Both the position numbers and the translations under genes were made by a program. Below the pieces are notes generated by a model that saw only the letters and a list, made by a program, of their open reading frames with translations, was not told where the DNA came from and did not search any database. From Candidatus Nealsoniibacteriota bacterium (GTDB lineage: Bacteria; Patescibacteriota; Minisyncoccia; Minisyncoccales; MHMH01), in assembly GCA_030700195.1 (NCBI GenBank), contig JAUYKD010000045.1:1-24507 (forward strand): a DNA stretch of 24,507 bases, read 5' to 3'. This document shows, piece after piece, positions 12,071 through 19,132 of this stretch; position 1 is the stretch's first letter; the number at the start of each line of letters is the position of its first letter.

Positions 12071-13329
12071 TGGAGAACGATTCTTCAACAATCAACATCA
12101 CTTCTCAAGGAAAGAATGTGAAGAATATTTCTGAATTCCAGGAAAAAACCAAAGCGTCTCTCAATAAAAACGTGAGCGACCTGCTGGCAATTCTTTTCGG
12201 AGGAGCGATAGACCTTAACGCTTCGGACTTTCATATTGAGCCGGAAGAAAAAGGAGCCAGAATCCGCTTAAGAATTGACGGTATTCTGCAGGATGCGCTC
12301 TTGATTGATAAAGCTCTTTATGAAAATATTCTTTCTAGAATAAAACTGCTGTCCAAAACCAAACTTAATGTCACTGACCGGCCTCAAGACGGACGTTTCT
12401 CTATTTTAGCTCCTCCTAAAACATTAATTGAGATAAGAACCTCTATTTTGCCGGCTGAAAAAGGAGAGTCCATTGTTTTAAGAATCTTGAACCCAAAAAG
12501 CCTGATAAAACTGGAAGGGCTCGGGCTGAGAAAAGATCTGTTTGAATTATTTCAAGAAGAGATTAAAAGGCCAAACGGCATGATCATTGTCACCGGACCC
12601 ACGGGCTCGGGCAAAACAACAACTCTTTATGCTTTCTTAAAAAGCATTCAAAGGCCTGAAATAAAAATCATTACTATTGAAGACCCTATTGAGTATCATT
12701 TAAAAGGAATTTCCCAAACCCAGACTAAAAAAGAAAAAGGATATGACTTTGCTTCGGGGCTTAAGTCTTTAATGAGACAAGACCCGGATGTTATTTTAGT
12801 CGGAGAAGTCAGGGACTTAGAAACAGTGGAAACCGCCCTTCAGGCGGCTTTAACCGGGCATTTGGTTTTAACAACCCTGCATACTAATGACGCTGCAGGC
12901 ACCATAGCGCGATTAGTGAGCTTGGGAGCCAATCCTTCAAATATCGGCCCGGCCGTGAACCTGGCTGTTGCCCAGCGCTTAATAAGAAAAACCTGTGAAA
13001 AATGCGGCACTCTTAAAAGTCCTTCGCCAGAAGAACTTCAAAAATTAAAAAAGGAATTAAAAAATATTCCTAAGAATATAAAAATTCGCCAGGCAAAGGG
13101 ATGTAGCCAATGCAACCTCACCGGCTATAAAGGAAGAATAGGCGTTTTTGAAGCCTTTCTTATTGATGATGAAATGGAAAAGTTCATCCTAACTTCTCCA
13201 TCTATCGCCGCTTTAAGAGAAAAGGCCGTGGAAAGAGGAATGATCTCAATAAAAAAAGATGGTTTTATGAAAGTTTTGGAAGGAATAACAACTATTGAAG
13301 AGGTTGAAAGAGTTGTTGGAAAAAAATAA
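12070..13329 (+). CDS. pilB: Type IV pilus/type II secretion ATPase (PilB/GspE family)
   Basis: A 419-residue hexameric secretion ATPase that would power pilus extension or pseudopilus assembly on the inner face of the membrane. Walker A is GPTGSGKTT (176-184), the Asp box ITIEDPIEYH (201-210), Walker B DPDVILVGEVRD (238-249) and the His box LTTLHTNDAAG (267-277). A tetracysteine zinc site lies at C309/C312 and C345/C348. It lacks the N-terminal MshEN domain of full-length PilB (about 560 residues) but keeps the N2 domain from residue ~30. The GTG start comes from element copy 3; the ancestral start was ATG at the same codon, so the short form is not caused by the insertion. No other pilus genes are in the window. 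Confidence 0.93.
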   Translation: MENDSSTINITSQGKNVKNISEFQEKTKASLNKNVSDLLAILFGGAIDLNASDFHIEPEEKGARIRLRIDGILQDALLIDKALYENILSRIKLLSKTKLNVTDRPQDGRFSILAPPKTLIEIRTSILPAEKGESIVLRILNPKSLIKLEGLGLRKDLFELFQEEIKRPNGMIIVTGPTGSGKTTTLYAFLKSIQRPEIKIITIEDPIEYHLKGISQTQTKKEKGYDFASGLKSLMRQDPDVILVGEVRDLETVETALQAALTGHLVLTTLHTNDAAGTIARLVSLGANPSNIGPAVNLAVAQRLIRKTCEKCGTLKSPSPEELQKLKKELKNIPKNIKIRQAKGCSQCNLTGYKGRIGVFEAFLIDDEMEKFILTSPSIAALREKAVERGMISIKKDGFMKVLEGITTIEEVERVVGKK

Positions 13330-13446
13330 CCCCAAAGCTGGGGGATACTTTAGCTTAGGAACATAAAGTTCAGAATTGCTCCGAGGAACAATCTCGCTCT
13401 CGCCAAATTGTCCAAACTAAGAGCAATTCCTCCCCCCAGCTTTGGA
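13330..13446 (+). ncRNA. Structured intergenic element (three-way junction), possible ncRNA or large terminator
   Basis: Outer stem CCAAAGCTGGGGG (13332-13344) pairs perfectly with CCCCCAGCTTTGG (13433-13445). Inside lie a small hairpin GAAC-ataaa-GTTC (13359-13371) and a second long arm GAATTGCTC (13373-13381)/GAGCAATTC (13421-13429). That arm is capped by ACAAT (13388-13392)/ATTGT (13407-13411). T-rich runs follow on both strands (AATTATTTTTATT on plus, TTATTTTTTT on minus). It starts at the pilB stop. It does not match tmRNA, 6S or SRP RNA motifs that I know. Strand is a guess. The rest of the gap to 13525 holds nothing clear. Confidence 0.55.
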
Positions 13447-13525
13447 ATTATTTTTATTACTTTAACAACGTTTCATTATAGCAAACTATTCTAGTTTTGT
13501 CAAGGGCTTTCGTGGCTCAAGTATT

Positions 13526-14425
13526 GTGAAATTCTTAATTTTTATATTCATAGTTTTAGGGGTACTCATTTCCGGCTTTGTTTCGGCCGAAGAAAAAATA
13601 GATATTAACACTGCTCCCTTGGAAGATTTGATTAAAATCATCCATATAGGAGAGATAAGAGCCTCGGAATTAATTTCCTTAAGGCCGTTTTCTTCTTTAG
13701 ACGATCTGGTCAGAATAAACGGCCTTAGCGAAAAAAGGGTTGAAGATATTAAAAGTCAGGGCCTGGCCAGTATTAACCCCCAAGAAAAACCGGAAATCAA
13801 AAACTCGCTTGAATCTGAAGTCAGCTCCAATGAAAAGGCTGAGTCTCCCTTAATTGTTTATCCTTTTGATGTTGTTATAAATGAAATTATGCCCTCTCCT
13901 ATCGGAACAGATAGCCAAGAGGAATGGATTGAAATTTTCAATCAAAATCCTTTTGACATCGGGCTTTTTGAGTGGAAATTAACTGATATTAAGGGAAAAA
14001 CAAATACTTACGTTTTCCCAAAAGAAACAACCATGGCTCCAAAAAGCTTTTTGGTCCTTGTTAGACCGACAACCAATATTGTCCTGAATAATGATGGAGA
14101 TGGATTAAATCTTATACAGCCAAACGACAATATTATAGATACGGTCAACTATGAAAAAGCAGAACAAGGAAAGTCTTTTAACCGGGTTGGATTAAAGTGG
14201 GAATGGAACGACCAAATAACTCCGGGAAAAGAAAATAAAGTTATCCGAATAAACAATGTCCAAAAATCTGCCGTCCCTGATATAAAAAATTTGGCGGTGG
14301 TAAAAGAACAAATAGGAGAGAATAATTCAGCCTCCCTTGTTGTTCCCCTCATCGCCCTGCCCGTGGCTGTTTTTTCAAGTATAATTATTTTATTGATAAA
14401 AAAGAAGTTAAGATATAAGATATAA
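13526..14425 (+). CDS. Secreted/anchored protein with helix-hairpin-helix and lamin-tail domains
   Basis: A 299-residue protein with a GTG start. Residues 1-21 form a signal peptide ending in VSA-EE. Residues 24-78 are a ComEA-like double helix-hairpin-helix (IDINTAPLEDLIKI, GLSEKRVEDI). A linker of about 35 residues follows, then a lamin-tail domain at about 113-235 (VINEIMPSPIG, EEWIEIFNQ, DGDGLNLI, DTVNYEKA). A C-terminal membrane segment at about 270-292 with KKKLRYK tail would anchor it outside the cell. The HhH module binds DNA in competence proteins and lamin-tail domains occur in surface and nuclease proteins, so external DNA binding is a fair inference, especially beside a pilus ATPase. 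It ends 2 bases before yebC. Confidence 0.85.
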   Translation: MKFLIFIFIVLGVLISGFVSAEEKIDINTAPLEDLIKIIHIGEIRASELISLRPFSSLDDLVRINGLSEKRVEDIKSQGLASINPQEKPEIKNSLESEVSSNEKAESPLIVYPFDVVINEIMPSPIGTDSQEEWIEIFNQNPFDIGLFEWKLTDIKGKTNTYVFPKETTMAPKSFLVLVRPTTNIVLNNDGDGLNLIQPNDNIIDTVNYEKAEQGKSFNRVGLKWEWNDQITPGKENKVIRINNVQKSAVPDIKNLAVVKEQIGENNSASLVVPLIALPVAVFSSIIILLIKKKLRYKI

Positions 14426-14427
14426 AC

Positions 14428-15135
14428 ATGTCGGGACATTCGCATTGGCATTCAATTAAATATAAAAAGGGGGCGGCTGACGCTAAAAAGGGCAAGGTGT
14501 TTTCAAAAATATCAAAAGAAATCACCATCGCGGCTAAAGAAGGAGGCAAAGATATTTCTTTTAACCCCAAATTAAGAATGGCCGTTGAAAAGGCCCGTTC
14601 TTTTAATATGCCGGCTGAAAATATTGAAAGGGCCATTAAAAAAGGAACAGGAGAGATAGAAGGAGAAAAGCTGGTCTCCGTTGCTTTTGAAGCATACGGT
14701 CCCGGAGGCATAGCTGTTATTATTGAAGGAATTACCGATAACACCAACAGAACTCTTGGAGAAATAAAACAAATACTGTCTCAATATAACGGAAAGATGG
14801 TGGGAGAAGGCGGAGTTAAGTGGATGTTTGATAAAAAGGGCGTTATTGAAGCGGCTTTTGAAAACGAAGAAGAAGCCGAGTTAACGGCGATTGAGGCTGG
14901 AGCGGAAGACGTTAATTTCCAGGATGGCGTTTTAAGTATTTACACTAAACCCGAAGAACTGGAAAAAGTGAAAACAAAATTAGAGACCAAGGGAATAAAA
15001 ATAGAAGGAACCTCTTTAGATTGGGTGGCCAAAGAAAGCATTAAGGTCAGCGAGAGAGAAGAAGCGACCTGCCAAAAGCTTTTTGAAGCCCTGGACGAAA
15101 ACGAAGCAGTGCAGGAAATATATTATAATTTCTAG
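14428..15135 (+). CDS. yebC: YebC/TACO1-family translation factor
   Basis: A 235-residue member of the YebC/PmpR family, starting MSGHSHWHSIKYKKGAADAK. Conserved stretches continue: GKVFSKISKEI, MPAENIERAIKKGTG, YEAYGPGG-like FEAYGPGGIAV, NRTLGEIK and GVKWMFDKKG. The family was long called a transcriptional regulator, but recent work supports a ribosome-associated role in relieving stalls, as for mitochondrial TACO1. It is 2 bases downstream of the lamin-tail gene and 4 bases upstream of the nuclease-like gene, so the three are likely one operon. In many bacteria ruvC follows yebC; here a different nuclease-like gene takes that place. Confidence 0.93.
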   Translation: MSGHSHWHSIKYKKGAADAKKGKVFSKISKEITIAAKEGGKDISFNPKLRMAVEKARSFNMPAENIERAIKKGTGEIEGEKLVSVAFEAYGPGGIAVIIEGITDNTNRTLGEIKQILSQYNGKMVGEGGVKWMFDKKGVIEAAFENEEEAELTAIEAGAEDVNFQDGVLSIYTKPEELEKVKTKLETKGIKIEGTSLDWVAKESIKVSEREEATCQKLFEALDENEAVQEIYYNF

Positions 15136-15139
15136 TTTT

Positions 15140-15469
15140 ATGTCGAAAGAAAGTTATAATAGAAAAAAACTAATAAAATCACTTGAAAGCGAGGGATGGA
15201 TTTGCTGGTTTCCTCCAAAGGTGAAATTCCAACAAAGCGATGTTTTCGGTATTATCGATGTTTTGGCCTTAAGAAGAAATAAAATGAAAAACATACAATT
15301 AACTACCTTATCTAACGTTTCGGCCAGAAGAAAAAAGATAACCGCCTTCTTAACGAGCAATCAAGTAAAGCTGCCTGTTGAAATTTGGGCCTGGCATCCA
15401 AAGAAAAAAAGTTTCAAAAAGGAGAAAATCAATATCCAGCTGGAGAAGACTCCCAGGAAGGGGGCTTGA
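15140..15469 (+). CDS. PD-(D/E)XK nuclease-like small protein
   Basis: A 109-residue protein starting MSKESYNRKKLIKSLESEGW. The layout recalls small PD-(D/E)XK nucleases: an N-terminal helix with ESEGW, then DVFGIIDVLAL (residues 34-44) as the motif-II Asp strand, then NIQLTTLSNVSARRKKI (51-67) as the E-x-K strand and following helix. The acidic residue of the E-x-K motif is replaced by Gln (IQLTT), seen also in some family members. C-terminal residues are Lys-rich, fitting DNA binding. The ATG at 15140 is preferred over upstream in-frame starts, which lie inside yebC. It could be a Holliday-junction-type or repair nuclease; activity is uncertain. Its stop TGA lies within the next gene's -35 box. 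Confidence 0.6.
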   Translation: MSKESYNRKKLIKSLESEGWICWFPPKVKFQQSDVFGIIDVLALRRNKMKNIQLTTLSNVSARRKKITAFLTSNQVKLPVEIWAWHPKKKSFKKEKINIQLEKTPRKGA

Positions 15470-15493
15470 CAAGATTTCTAAAACCCTTATAAT
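15466..15493 (+). promoter_or_regulatory. Consensus promoter of the acidic repeat gene
   Basis: TTGACA (15466-15471), 16-bp spacer, TATAAT (15488-15493): both boxes are perfect, the best sigma-70-type promoter in the window. Start is expected near 15500. Confidence 0.85.
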
Positions 15494-15501
15494 ACCCTTG
15501 T

Positions 15502-15524
15502 AGAACCAAAACTTGGTTCTTTTT
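15502..15524 (+). promoter_or_regulatory. Hairpin with T-run at the 5' end of the leader
   Basis: AGAACCAA (15502-15509) and TTGGTTCT (15513-15520) make an 8-bp stem with a 3-base loop, followed by TTTT. It falls within the first 25 bases of the predicted transcript, so it may stabilise the 5' end or act as an early pause or attenuator. A second small stem GACC/GGTC lies at 15534-15549. Confidence 0.5.
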
Positions 15525-15585
15525 ATAAAGAAGGACCAGGCAAAGGTCGATCATTATTAAGCAAAAAATTAAACAAAACTTAAAT

Positions 15586-15759
15586 ATGGTTTACGAAAAA
15601 GATTTAACTTCTTTTGTTTCAGAGGATACTCCTGAAAAGGAAACTCCTGAAGAGGAAACTCCTGAAACTCCGGTTTCTGAAGATACTCCTGAAAAGGAAA
15701 CTCCTGAAGAGGAAACTCCAGAAGCCCCAAAGGAGGGTTCAGAAGAAGCTTCTGAATAG
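15586..15759 (+). CDS. Short acidic repeat protein (57 residues)
   Basis: ATG at 15586, stop TAG at 15757. After MVYEKDLTSFV come two near-identical 19-residue units: SEDTPEKETPEEETPETPV (12-30) and the same with A-P-K at the end (31-49), then a short EGSEEASE tail. More than a third of residues are Glu, so the protein is disordered and very acidic. The gene has a perfect promoter, a structured 5' leader and a strong terminator, so high expression is likely despite the small size. I know no family. Repeat number could vary between strains. It could be a surface, counter-ion or partner-binding peptide; function is unknown. Confidence 0.7.
   Translation: MVYEKDLTSFVSEDTPEKETPEEETPETPVSEDTPEKETPEEETPEAPKEGSEEASE
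15643..15732 (+). repeat. 57-bp tandem repeat within the acidic gene
   Basis: Two tandem 57-bp units, the first from 15619 and the second from 15676, encode the 19-residue repeat and are nearly identical at the DNA level. Each unit holds smaller CCTGAA-containing sub-repeats. Such repeats can change copy number by slippage. Confidence 0.7.
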
Positions 15760-15771
15760 CAAAACAAAACT

Positions 15772-15793
15772 CCCCCGTTATCGGGGGTTTTTT
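15772..15793. terminator. Strong rho-independent terminator, shared by convergent genes
   Basis: CCCCCG-ttat-CGGGGG followed by TTTTTT on plus, and by AGTTTTGTTTT on minus. It ends the acidic gene and probably also tyrS, whose stop lies 2 bases beyond. Confidence 0.9.
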
Positions 15794-15794
15794 G

Positions 15795-16967
15795 TTATTG
15801 AACAATCTTTATGAATCTTCTTTTGCCTGCCTGTATAATTTCCCCGCTTTCTATCTCTACAACCTTTTTCCAATCCTTTTCTATTTTGCCGTTTATTTTT
15901 ACCCCTGCCTGCTCAACTAATCTCTTGGCTTCGGCCCGAGATGAAGACATTTTTACTATAACTAATAAATCAAGAATATTAAGCTCTTTTTCTTTAACCC
16001 GGATTGTTGGTATTTTTGAGGGCAGCTTTTTTTCTTTAAAAACTCTGCTAAATTCTTTTTCAGCCTCTTCCGCCGTTTTCCCTCCAGAGTAAATAGAGAC
16101 GATTTTTCTGGCCAACTCCGCTTTTTTGTTTCGGCGGCTTAATTTTTTAATTTCTTTAAGGGACCCCCGAGTGCAAAGCTCAAAGTAGTCGTCAACCAAT
16201 TTGTCCGGGATTGACATTATTTTTCCGTATTGAGTTTGAGGCGATTCGGCGATTCCTATAAAGTTCCCGAAAGTTTTACTCATTTTTCTTTCACCGTCTA
16301 CTCCGACTAAAAGCTTTAAAGTCATGACGTCTTGTGGTTTTTGTTGATATTTTTTTTGAATTCTTCTTCCCATCAACATATTAAACTTTTGATCAATCCC
16401 CCCAATTTCTAAGTCTGCCTCCAAAACTACTGAATCGTACCCTTGTAAGATTGGGTACATAAATTCTTCTACAGTGAAATCCTCGTCTTCGGCCAGGCGT
16501 TTTTTAAAATCGGCCCTTTGAGACACCTGGGAGTAAGTAACTTTAGCGGCGAGTTTCATGAACTCTCCTAATCTTATTTTGTCCCACCACTCTGAATTAT
16601 AACGAACCTCTACTTTGTTCATATTTAAAATCTTCGCGGCCTGTTGTTTATATTTTTTCATGTTTTCTCTTACGTCTTTTTGGGACAAAGGAGCTCTCGA
16701 AGATGTTCTCCCGCTAGGATCGCCGATCCGAGCGGTAAAATCACCAATTAAAAAAATAATGTGATGTCCCAGCTCTTGAAATTCTTTCAACTTTAATAGG
16801 GGGATACTATGCCCCAGATGCAGGTAGGGAGAGGTGGGGTCAATGCCAAATTTTATTCTTAATTTCTCTCCGGCTCTTATCCTTTTAATGAAGTGCTGCT
16901 TTTCTATAATTTCATCTACTCCCCTATTAAGAACTTGATTAATTTTTTGTTTGAACGATTCCATCAT
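15795..16967 (-). CDS. tyrS: Tyrosyl-tRNA synthetase
   Basis: A 390-residue class I synthetase that charges tRNA-Tyr. The HIGH motif reads HLGHS (50-54) after FGIDPTSPYL, and KMSKS reads KMSKT (228-232) in GERKMSKTFGN. The tyrosine pocket includes YPILQGYDSVVLEADLEIGG. A C-terminal S4 RNA-binding domain (about 325-390) contains SSSRAEAKRLVEQAGVKING. Length and layout fit the TyrZ-like bacterial form. Two adjacent ATG codons open the frame. It is transcribed alone, divergent from the PBP gene. Confidence 0.95.
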   Translation of the reverse strand: MMESFKQKINQVLNRGVDEIIEKQHFIKRIRAGEKLRIKFGIDPTSPYLHLGHSIPLLKLKEFQELGHHIIFLIGDFTARIGDPSGRTSSRAPLSQKDVRENMKKYKQQAAKILNMNKVEVRYNSEWWDKIRLGEFMKLAAKVTYSQVSQRADFKKRLAEDEDFTVEEFMYPILQGYDSVVLEADLEIGGIDQKFNMLMGRRIQKKYQQKPQDVMTLKLLVGVDGERKMSKTFGNFIGIAESPQTQYGKIMSIPDKLVDDYFELCTRGSLKEIKKLSRRNKKAELARKIVSIYSGGKTAEEAEKEFSRVFKEKKLPSKIPTIRVKEKELNILDLLVIVKMSSSRAEAKRLVEQAGVKINGKIEKDWKKVVEIESGEIIQAGKRRFIKIVQ

Positions 16968-16984
16968 CTTTAATTTATCACGAT

Positions 16985-17013
16985 TTGGAAAAAAGACAAA
17001 GAGATGATATAAT
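16985..17013 (+). promoter_or_regulatory. Promoter of the PBP gene
   Basis: TTGGAA (16985-16990), 17-bp spacer, TATAAT (17008-17013). The expected start near 17020 leaves a leader of about 10 bases before the ATG at 17030, with no Shine-Dalgarno. Confidence 0.7.
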
Positions 17014-17029
17014 TTGAAATTGAATATCT

Positions 17030-19132
17030 ATGAGTAAAAAAATAAAGCTAATTCTAAAACTTTCCGGCGGTTGTCTGCTGCTTTTTATTTTCTGCGGCTC
17101 GCTTCTTTTTATTTATTACGCTAAAGACTTACCGAGACCAGAGTTTTTCACAGAAAGGCCTTTTGTTTTACCGACTAAAATATACGACAGGAGCGGAGAA
17201 ACTCTTTTGTACCAAATTTACGATGAAGAAAAAAGAACCATTGTTTCTTTGGATAAGGTTCCAAATAGCTTAAAACAGGCTGTTTTAGCGACGGAAGACT
17301 CAAATTTCTACAGCCACTTTGGCTTAGATTTGGGGGGCATTTTTCGTTCGATTGTTAATAATATAAAGATAGGCAAGCCGATCTACGGAGGATCAACTCT
17401 TTCTCAACAGCTAATCCGCTCAAGTTTTTTAACAATGGACAAAACCATGCAAAGGAAAACAAAGGAAATCATTCTTACCTTTGAATTAGAGCGCCGCTAT
17501 TCTAAAGACCGAATTCTTGAATTCTATCTTAACCAAGTGCCATTTGGTTCAAATGCTTACGGAGTTGAGGCGGCCAGCCAAACATTCTTTGAAAAGCCGG
17601 TGTCTGAAATCAGCTTAGCGGAATCAGCTTTATTGGCGTCTTTAATCCAAGCTCCCAGCCGTCTATCGCCCTATGGATCATATATTGAAGACCTTTTGGC
17701 AAGAAAAAACTACGTACTTGACCGCATGGCTGAAGAAAATTACATTTCAAAAGAAGAAGCAGTTCAAGCTCAAGAACAAGACTTGGAATTTGCCAAGGTT
17801 CGTCAGCCGATAAAGGCTCCTCATTTTGTTCTTTATGTTAAAAAATACCTTGAAGAAAAGTATTCAGATTATTTTCTAAAACAAAAAGGATTGAAAGTCT
17901 ACACAACCTTGGATTGGACGCTGCAGACAGAGGCAGAAAAAATAGTTAAAGAAGGAGTAAAGGCCAATAAAGCGTATGATGCCAACAACGCTTCTTTGGT
18001 CGCCATAAACCCGCAAACCGGCGAAATCTTGACCATGGTTGGTTCAGCTGACTGGAATGAAGCAGAATCTTTCCCCGAGGGTTGTACGGGCTCAAAAGAA
18101 GGCTGCTTATTTGATCCTAAGTTCAATATCGCCACCTTAGGAGAAAGACAGCCTGGGTCTGCCTTTAAGCCCCTTGCCTATGCTCAAATATTTAAAAATG
18201 GGTTAACTCCTAAGACTGTTTTGTGGGACGTTAAAACTGAATTCAACCCAAATTGCGCTTCAACCGCTATTGAAGAAAAGGATGAATATGGCATGGACTG
18301 CTATCATCCGGAAAATTACAGCGGAACTTTCAGGGGGCCAATTAATTTAAGAAATGCCTTGGCTCAATCAATCAACCTGCCGGCCGTTAAGGTTCTTTAT
18401 TTGGCCGGGGTAAAAGATACGATTGATTTAGCCAAGTCTCTTGGGATCACCACTTTAACCCAGCCGCTTTCCTGGTATGGATTAAGCTTGGTTTTAGGAG
18501 GAGGAGAAGTAAAACTGCTTGATATTACTTCGGCTTATGGAGTTTTTGCCGCCAGAGGGCTAAGGGTCCCGCCAGTGGCTGTTTTAAAAATAGAGGATAG
18601 CGAAGGCAATATTATTGAAGAGAATAAAAAGACCCAAAAAAGAGTATTAGAACCAAAGGTGGCTGATTTAATAAATAGTGTTTTGTCGGATAATGCGGCC
18701 AGGGCTCCCATGTTTGGCCTTTATTCTGTTTTATCTCTCCCTGGGCACCAGGTGGCGGCTAAAACGGGCACAACCCAAGAATATAAAGACGCCTGGACAA
18801 TCGGCTATTCAACTTCTCTGGCTGTCGGGGTTTGGGCTGGCAATAATAACAACACCTCTATGCAAAAAAAACCAGGCGTTGTGCTGGCCGGGGTGATGTG
18901 GAACCAGTTCATGAAAAAGGCCCTTGAGATTTATCCTGGAGAAAGCTTTAGCCCTCCAGAAATCTTAAAAACAAATATTCCTATTTTAGATGGAGAAGTT
19001 GATTTAAAAAATCCCCACTCTATCCTATATTATATTGATAAAAATAATCCTCTGGGAGAAGCCCCAAAAGATCCAAGCTCTTCTTCTCAATATGAGAATT
19101 GGGAAGAAGGAATACAAAATTGGCTTAAGTAG
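17030..19132 (+). CDS. Class A penicillin-binding protein (PBP1A type)
   Basis: A 700-residue bifunctional peptidoglycan synthase anchored by one membrane segment (about 8-30). The GT51 glycosyltransferase domain has the catalytic Glu in TEDSNFYSHFG (88-98), GGSTLSQQL (120-128), and RKTKEIILTFELER. The transpeptidase domain has the SxxK serine in GSAFKP (Ser377, Lys380), SxN as SIN (447-449) and KTGT (578-581). It polymerises lipid II and cross-links stem peptides outside the membrane. A cysteine pair in the insert before the SxxK motif (GCTGSKEGC) may form a disulfide. The MurE-like ligase in this window would serve the same pathway. Its stop overlaps the dnaN end by 8 bases, convergent. Confidence 0.95.
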   Translation: MSKKIKLILKLSGGCLLLFIFCGSLLFIYYAKDLPRPEFFTERPFVLPTKIYDRSGETLLYQIYDEEKRTIVSLDKVPNSLKQAVLATEDSNFYSHFGLDLGGIFRSIVNNIKIGKPIYGGSTLSQQLIRSSFLTMDKTMQRKTKEIILTFELERRYSKDRILEFYLNQVPFGSNAYGVEAASQTFFEKPVSEISLAESALLASLIQAPSRLSPYGSYIEDLLARKNYVLDRMAEENYISKEEAVQAQEQDLEFAKVRQPIKAPHFVLYVKKYLEEKYSDYFLKQKGLKVYTTLDWTLQTEAEKIVKEGVKANKAYDANNASLVAINPQTGEILTMVGSADWNEAESFPEGCTGSKEGCLFDPKFNIATLGERQPGSAFKPLAYAQIFKNGLTPKTVLWDVKTEFNPNCASTAIEEKDEYGMDCYHPENYSGTFRGPINLRNALAQSINLPAVKVLYLAGVKDTIDLAKSLGITTLTQPLSWYGLSLVLGGGEVKLLDITSAYGVFAARGLRVPPVAVLKIEDSEGNIIEENKKTQKRVLEPKVADLINSVLSDNAARAPMFGLYSVLSLPGHQVAAKTGTTQEYKDAWTIGYSTSLAVGVWAGNNNNTSMQKKPGVVLAGVMWNQFMKKALEIYPGESFSPPEILKTNIPILDGEVDLKNPHSILYYIDKNNPLGEAPKDPSSSSQYENWEEGIQNWLK

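Noticed and set aside
13330..13446. Possible 6S RNA, SRP RNA or tmRNA
   Set aside because: Length and motifs do not fit: no GGAAGC SRP loop, no tRNA-like ends and no long bubble helix of 6S length.
15083..15139. Longer start for the nuclease-like gene
   Set aside because: The extra residues are the yebC sequence read in another frame. MSKESYN at 15140 follows the yebC stop directly.
15772..15787. CCCCGTTA in the terminator after the acidic gene looks like an end of the mobile element
   Set aside because: It is only the left arm and loop of a simple 6-bp terminator stem. There is no GAA continuation, second end or target duplication.
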